DNA of 64,000 nt from Zingiber officinale. Taxonomy: Eukaryota > Streptophyta > Magnoliopsida > Zingiberales > Zingiberaceae. Below the pieces are notes generated by a model. The model searched no databases. It was not told the origin of the DNA and saw only the letters and a list, made by a program, of their open reading frames with translations. The first letter of the stretch is position 1, and each line of letters starts with the position of its first letter. The stretch covers positions 12,518,672 to 12,582,671 of the forward strand of contig NC_056001.1 of assembly GCF_018446385.1 (NCBI RefSeq), given 5' to 3'. Made by a program: the position numbers and the translations under genes. Shown here one piece after another: positions 61,807 through 64,000 of this stretch.

Positions 61807-64000
61807 TTAGTTTGTGGCTGCCAAATAGAAGCCCATGTCTGAATCCTCTTTTTTATAACTAATCTCCATTCCCAAACTCTCAGCCATTGAGTGTATTTCT
61901 TCAGCAAGAGGATGAGTATTATCTCCTGAGGAAAATCTATGCATGTGGAGGGATTCTCCAGAGCCAACATCCACCCAGCTGAATCCGATTTCTTTCCTCA
62001 CTCCTCTCTGCCTCATTCCCCTTCTTAACTTAGCTACATTGTCCCACTCTCCCTTTTCTGCATAAATGTTCGACATCAGCACATAGGCACCTGATTCGGT
62101 CGGTTCAACTTTCATCAGTGCCTCTGCCATCCTGCTCCCCATCTCAGCATTTCTGTGCACACGGCATGCCCCTAACAGACTCTGTAATGCTGATATCCCA
62201 AGTGGCATTGGTGCTAGCTGCAGGAACTCTTCTGCCTCTTCTAGCCTCCCAGCCTTCCCCAACATGTCCACCATGCAAGCATAGTGCTCTTGCCATGGTT
62301 CAATCTCAAATTCATCCACCATTGACTCGAACACCTTGCGCCCCATATCAACCTTCCCTTTGCAGCAACATGCAACAAGAACTGCAAGGAATGTGATGTG
62401 ATCAGGATGAATACCAGTTCGCTTCAGGCTTTCAAAGAGGCTCATCACCTCTTCATAGTTTCCATGTTTTGAGTGTGCGGAGATGATCGATGTCCAAGTT
62501 ATCAGACTCTTGAGAGGAGCCTCTTCGAAAGCTCTCCGAGACTCATCAATGCTTCCACGCTTGGCATACAAGTCAATGAGAGCAACAGAAACATAGGCAT
62601 TTGCGTTAAGACCCAACTTGAGAATGTGGGCATGGAAGCTCTGGCCATAAGCCAAGGAAACTATATCAGTTGTAGTTATTGCACTCAAGATGCTCCCGAA
62701 TGTGTACTGATTTGGCATGCAATGTAAGATCAAGGAGGAAAACACCGCTAGAGCATCTTCCAATTGCCCATTTTGAGCATATCCAGAAACTAAAGCATTC
62801 CAAGACACTATCTCCTTACAATGTATTGCGTCAAACACCTTCCTTGCATCGACCATCAACTTCAGCTTGGCGTACATAGTTATGAGACTGATGGAAACAT
62901 TCAACTCTTCAGCAATTCCAAGCTTAAAGCCGACTCCATGAACCATTTGCCCTTCTCTCAACAATTGATCGTTAACAGCAAAAATTAGTGCAACAAAAGT
63001 AACATCATTTGGTTGCACATCTTGAAGCCTCATAACATTAAAGAGATGAATTGCATTGTCTGGCTCAATAGAGATCATGGTCGTCCACGAAATGGCATCC
63101 CTTTGCATCATATTATCGAACACCTTCTTCGCAGAGCTAACATCCCTATGTTTGTAGTACATTGACATGAGCAGATTGGAGACTGATACATGGGCCTCAA
63201 CGCCAACCTTGGTTGCAAAGACATGGACTTGACATCCGAAGCCAATTTGTCCCTCTTGGCCACACGCAGAGATCACAGTGGCAACTGAGATACGATCAGG
63301 TCGAACGCCTTCATCCCTCACCATTTCTAGGAACAACTCAATGGCTTCAGCTCCGCCTCTGCTGTCTTGAGTGAGGCCACAAAGCAGCGAATTCCAGGTG
63401 ACCGAATCTCTAAATGGCGTTTCGTTGAACACCATGTGGGCTTCCACGGACTGGCCTGCCCTGGCATAAGAAGTGATGACCGCGTTCGTGAGGATGATAT
63501 CGGAGCCGAAACCAGATTTAAGGACGAGGGAGTGCAGCTTCCGGGCAGGTTCCGGATCCAACAGGTTCGCCGATGCGGCGAGGGCCACAGTGAAGGTGAC
63601 ACCATCGGGATGCACGCCAGTTCGACGCATGAGAGCAAAGAAGTCGAGGGCTTCGGTGCTGGAAGCTATGCCGGAGAGGCAAGTGTTCCAGGAGACGACA
63701 TCGGGACGGGGCATTCCGTCGAACACTTTTAGCGCGAGGTCGGGGGCGCCGGACTTAGAGTACAAGTTCATGATAGAGTTGGAGACGATGGTGTAGGCGT
63801 CGAGGCCAGAGGAAAGAACGAGGCCGTGAAGCTGGAGGCCCTCCCGGCCTCGGCAGTGCTTGAGTGAGGCGGCGACGGCGCCGGGGTCGAGGGAGGCCTC
63901 CGACCGGAGTCGGTCCCTGATGGCTTGGATGGGGTTGAATAGTGCGGCGGCGACTTTGTCTGGGCATGTCGGAGCGGAATTTAGGTTTGAGATTTCGTCG
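61807..64000 (-). CDS. PLS-class PPR protein with E/E+ domain, 5' end cut
   Basis: Minus-strand frame with a stop at 61807, open to the window edge, so the N-terminus is missing; about 730 codons are visible. An ATG at 63771 exists, but the same frame continues upstream with PPR-like sequence (LQLHGLVLSSGLDAYTIVSN), so the true start lies outside. About sixteen PLS repeats follow, with motifs such as PDVVSWNTCLSGIAS, DSVTWNSLLCGL and DAISWTTMIS. Near the C-terminus ALQSLLGACRVHRNAEMGSR starts the E domain, then YVLMSNIYAEKGEWDN and KEIGFSWVDV (E+). There is no DYW domain. Such proteins bind organelle RNA one repeat per base and recruit C-to-U editing. The target and organelle cannot be told without the transit peptide. 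It is single-exon as usual, with no disruption seen. Confidence 0.92.
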   Translation of the reverse strand, partial: DEISNLNSAPTCPDKVAAALFNPIQAIRDRLRSEASLDPGAVAASLKHCRGREGLQLHGLVLSSGLDAYTIVSNSIMNLYSKSGAPDLALKVFDGMPRPDVVSWNTCLSGIASSTEALDFFALMRRTGVHPDGVTFTVALAASANLLDPEPARKLHSLVLKSGFGSDIILTNAVITSYARAGQSVEAHMVFNETPFRDSVTWNSLLCGLTQDSRGGAEAIELFLEMVRDEGVRPDRISVATVISACGQEGQIGFGCQVHVFATKVGVEAHVSVSNLLMSMYYKHRDVSSAKKVFDNMMQRDAISWTTMISIEPDNAIHLFNVMRLQDVQPNDVTFVALIFAVNDQLLREGQMVHGVGFKLGIAEELNVSISLITMYAKLKLMVDARKVFDAIHCKEIVSWNALVSGYAQNGQLEDALAVFSSLILHCMPNQYTFGSILSAITTTDIVSLAYGQSFHAHILKLGLNANAYVSVALIDLYAKRGSIDESRRAFEEAPLKSLITWTSIISAHSKHGNYEEVMSLFESLKRTGIHPDHITFLAVLVACCCKGKVDMGRKVFESMVDEFEIEPWQEHYACMVDMLGKAGRLEEAEEFLQLAPMPLGISALQSLLGACRVHRNAEMGSRMAEALMKVEPTESGAYVLMSNIYAEKGEWDNVAKLRRGMRQRGVRKEIGFSWVDVGSGESLHMHRFSSGDNTHPLAEEIHSMAESLGMEISYKKEDSDMGFYLAATN

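Noticed and set aside
63367-63796. Plus-strand open frames opposite the PPR gene
   Set aside because: They are shadows of a strongly supported PPR coding region on the minus strand.
63755-63967. Arg/Pro-rich minus-strand frame at the right edge
   Set aside because: It is out of frame with the PPR protein, whose own frame stays open to the window end and gives PPR-like residues.

Overview
The window is nuclear DNA from a flowering plant. The evidence is spliced genes with GT-AG introns, a plant cellulose synthase, an HY5-type bZIP, a PLS-class PPR protein, plant Ty1/Copia and Ty3/Gypsy elements with 5-bp target duplications, a PIF/Harbinger transposon and tRNA-derived SINEs. Details of the CesA C-terminus (ending GQCGVNC) fit a monocot. 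A ginger-family genome is possible, but that is only a guess from the repeat style.

Bases 1 to about 33,000 are a pile of nested mobile elements. A young Gypsy element (1421-10152, target duplication CCACC) carries a gag segment, about 3 kb of a 65-bp tandem array where pol would be expected, and an antisense gene with its own TATA box. Next come a solo LTR (11521-12638) and an older SIRE-like Copia element (13562 to about 23996) that has itself been hit by another solo LTR (16979-18532). A rearranged zone follows (about 23997-25917), with a reverse-oriented solo LTR of the same Copia family. A two-gene PIF/Harbinger DNA transposon (about 26233-32763) closes the pile. Both its genes are decayed and its left arm is split by a 2.6-kb Copia-type solo LTR.

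From about 33,100 to 64,000 the window is a gene island. In order it holds: a small membrane-anchored TPR protein (+, 33250-33915); a CCCH zinc-finger exon or fragment (+, 38233-38550); the light-signalling bZIP HY5 in four exons (+, 43260-46646); a 14-exon primary-wall cellulose synthase of the CESA1 clade, 1074 aa (+, 48713-56199); a six-exon DDX3/Ded1-type DEAD-box RNA helicase (+, 57776-61353) whose last exon carries an apparent 7-nt frame break; and an E+-type PPR protein (-, 61807 to beyond the right edge). Between them lie two SINEs with clear target duplications, a foldback repeat cluster and repeat-bearing introns.

The genes are independent transcription units with no operon logic. 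HY5 (photomorphogenesis) and CESA1 (primary wall) are neighbours by position only as far as the sequence shows. The items most worth a second look are the antisense gene and array inside the pol-less Gypsy element, the AACGG-type motif shared by both upstream regions of the Harbinger transposon, and the helicase frame break beside an exact 40-bp tandem duplication.
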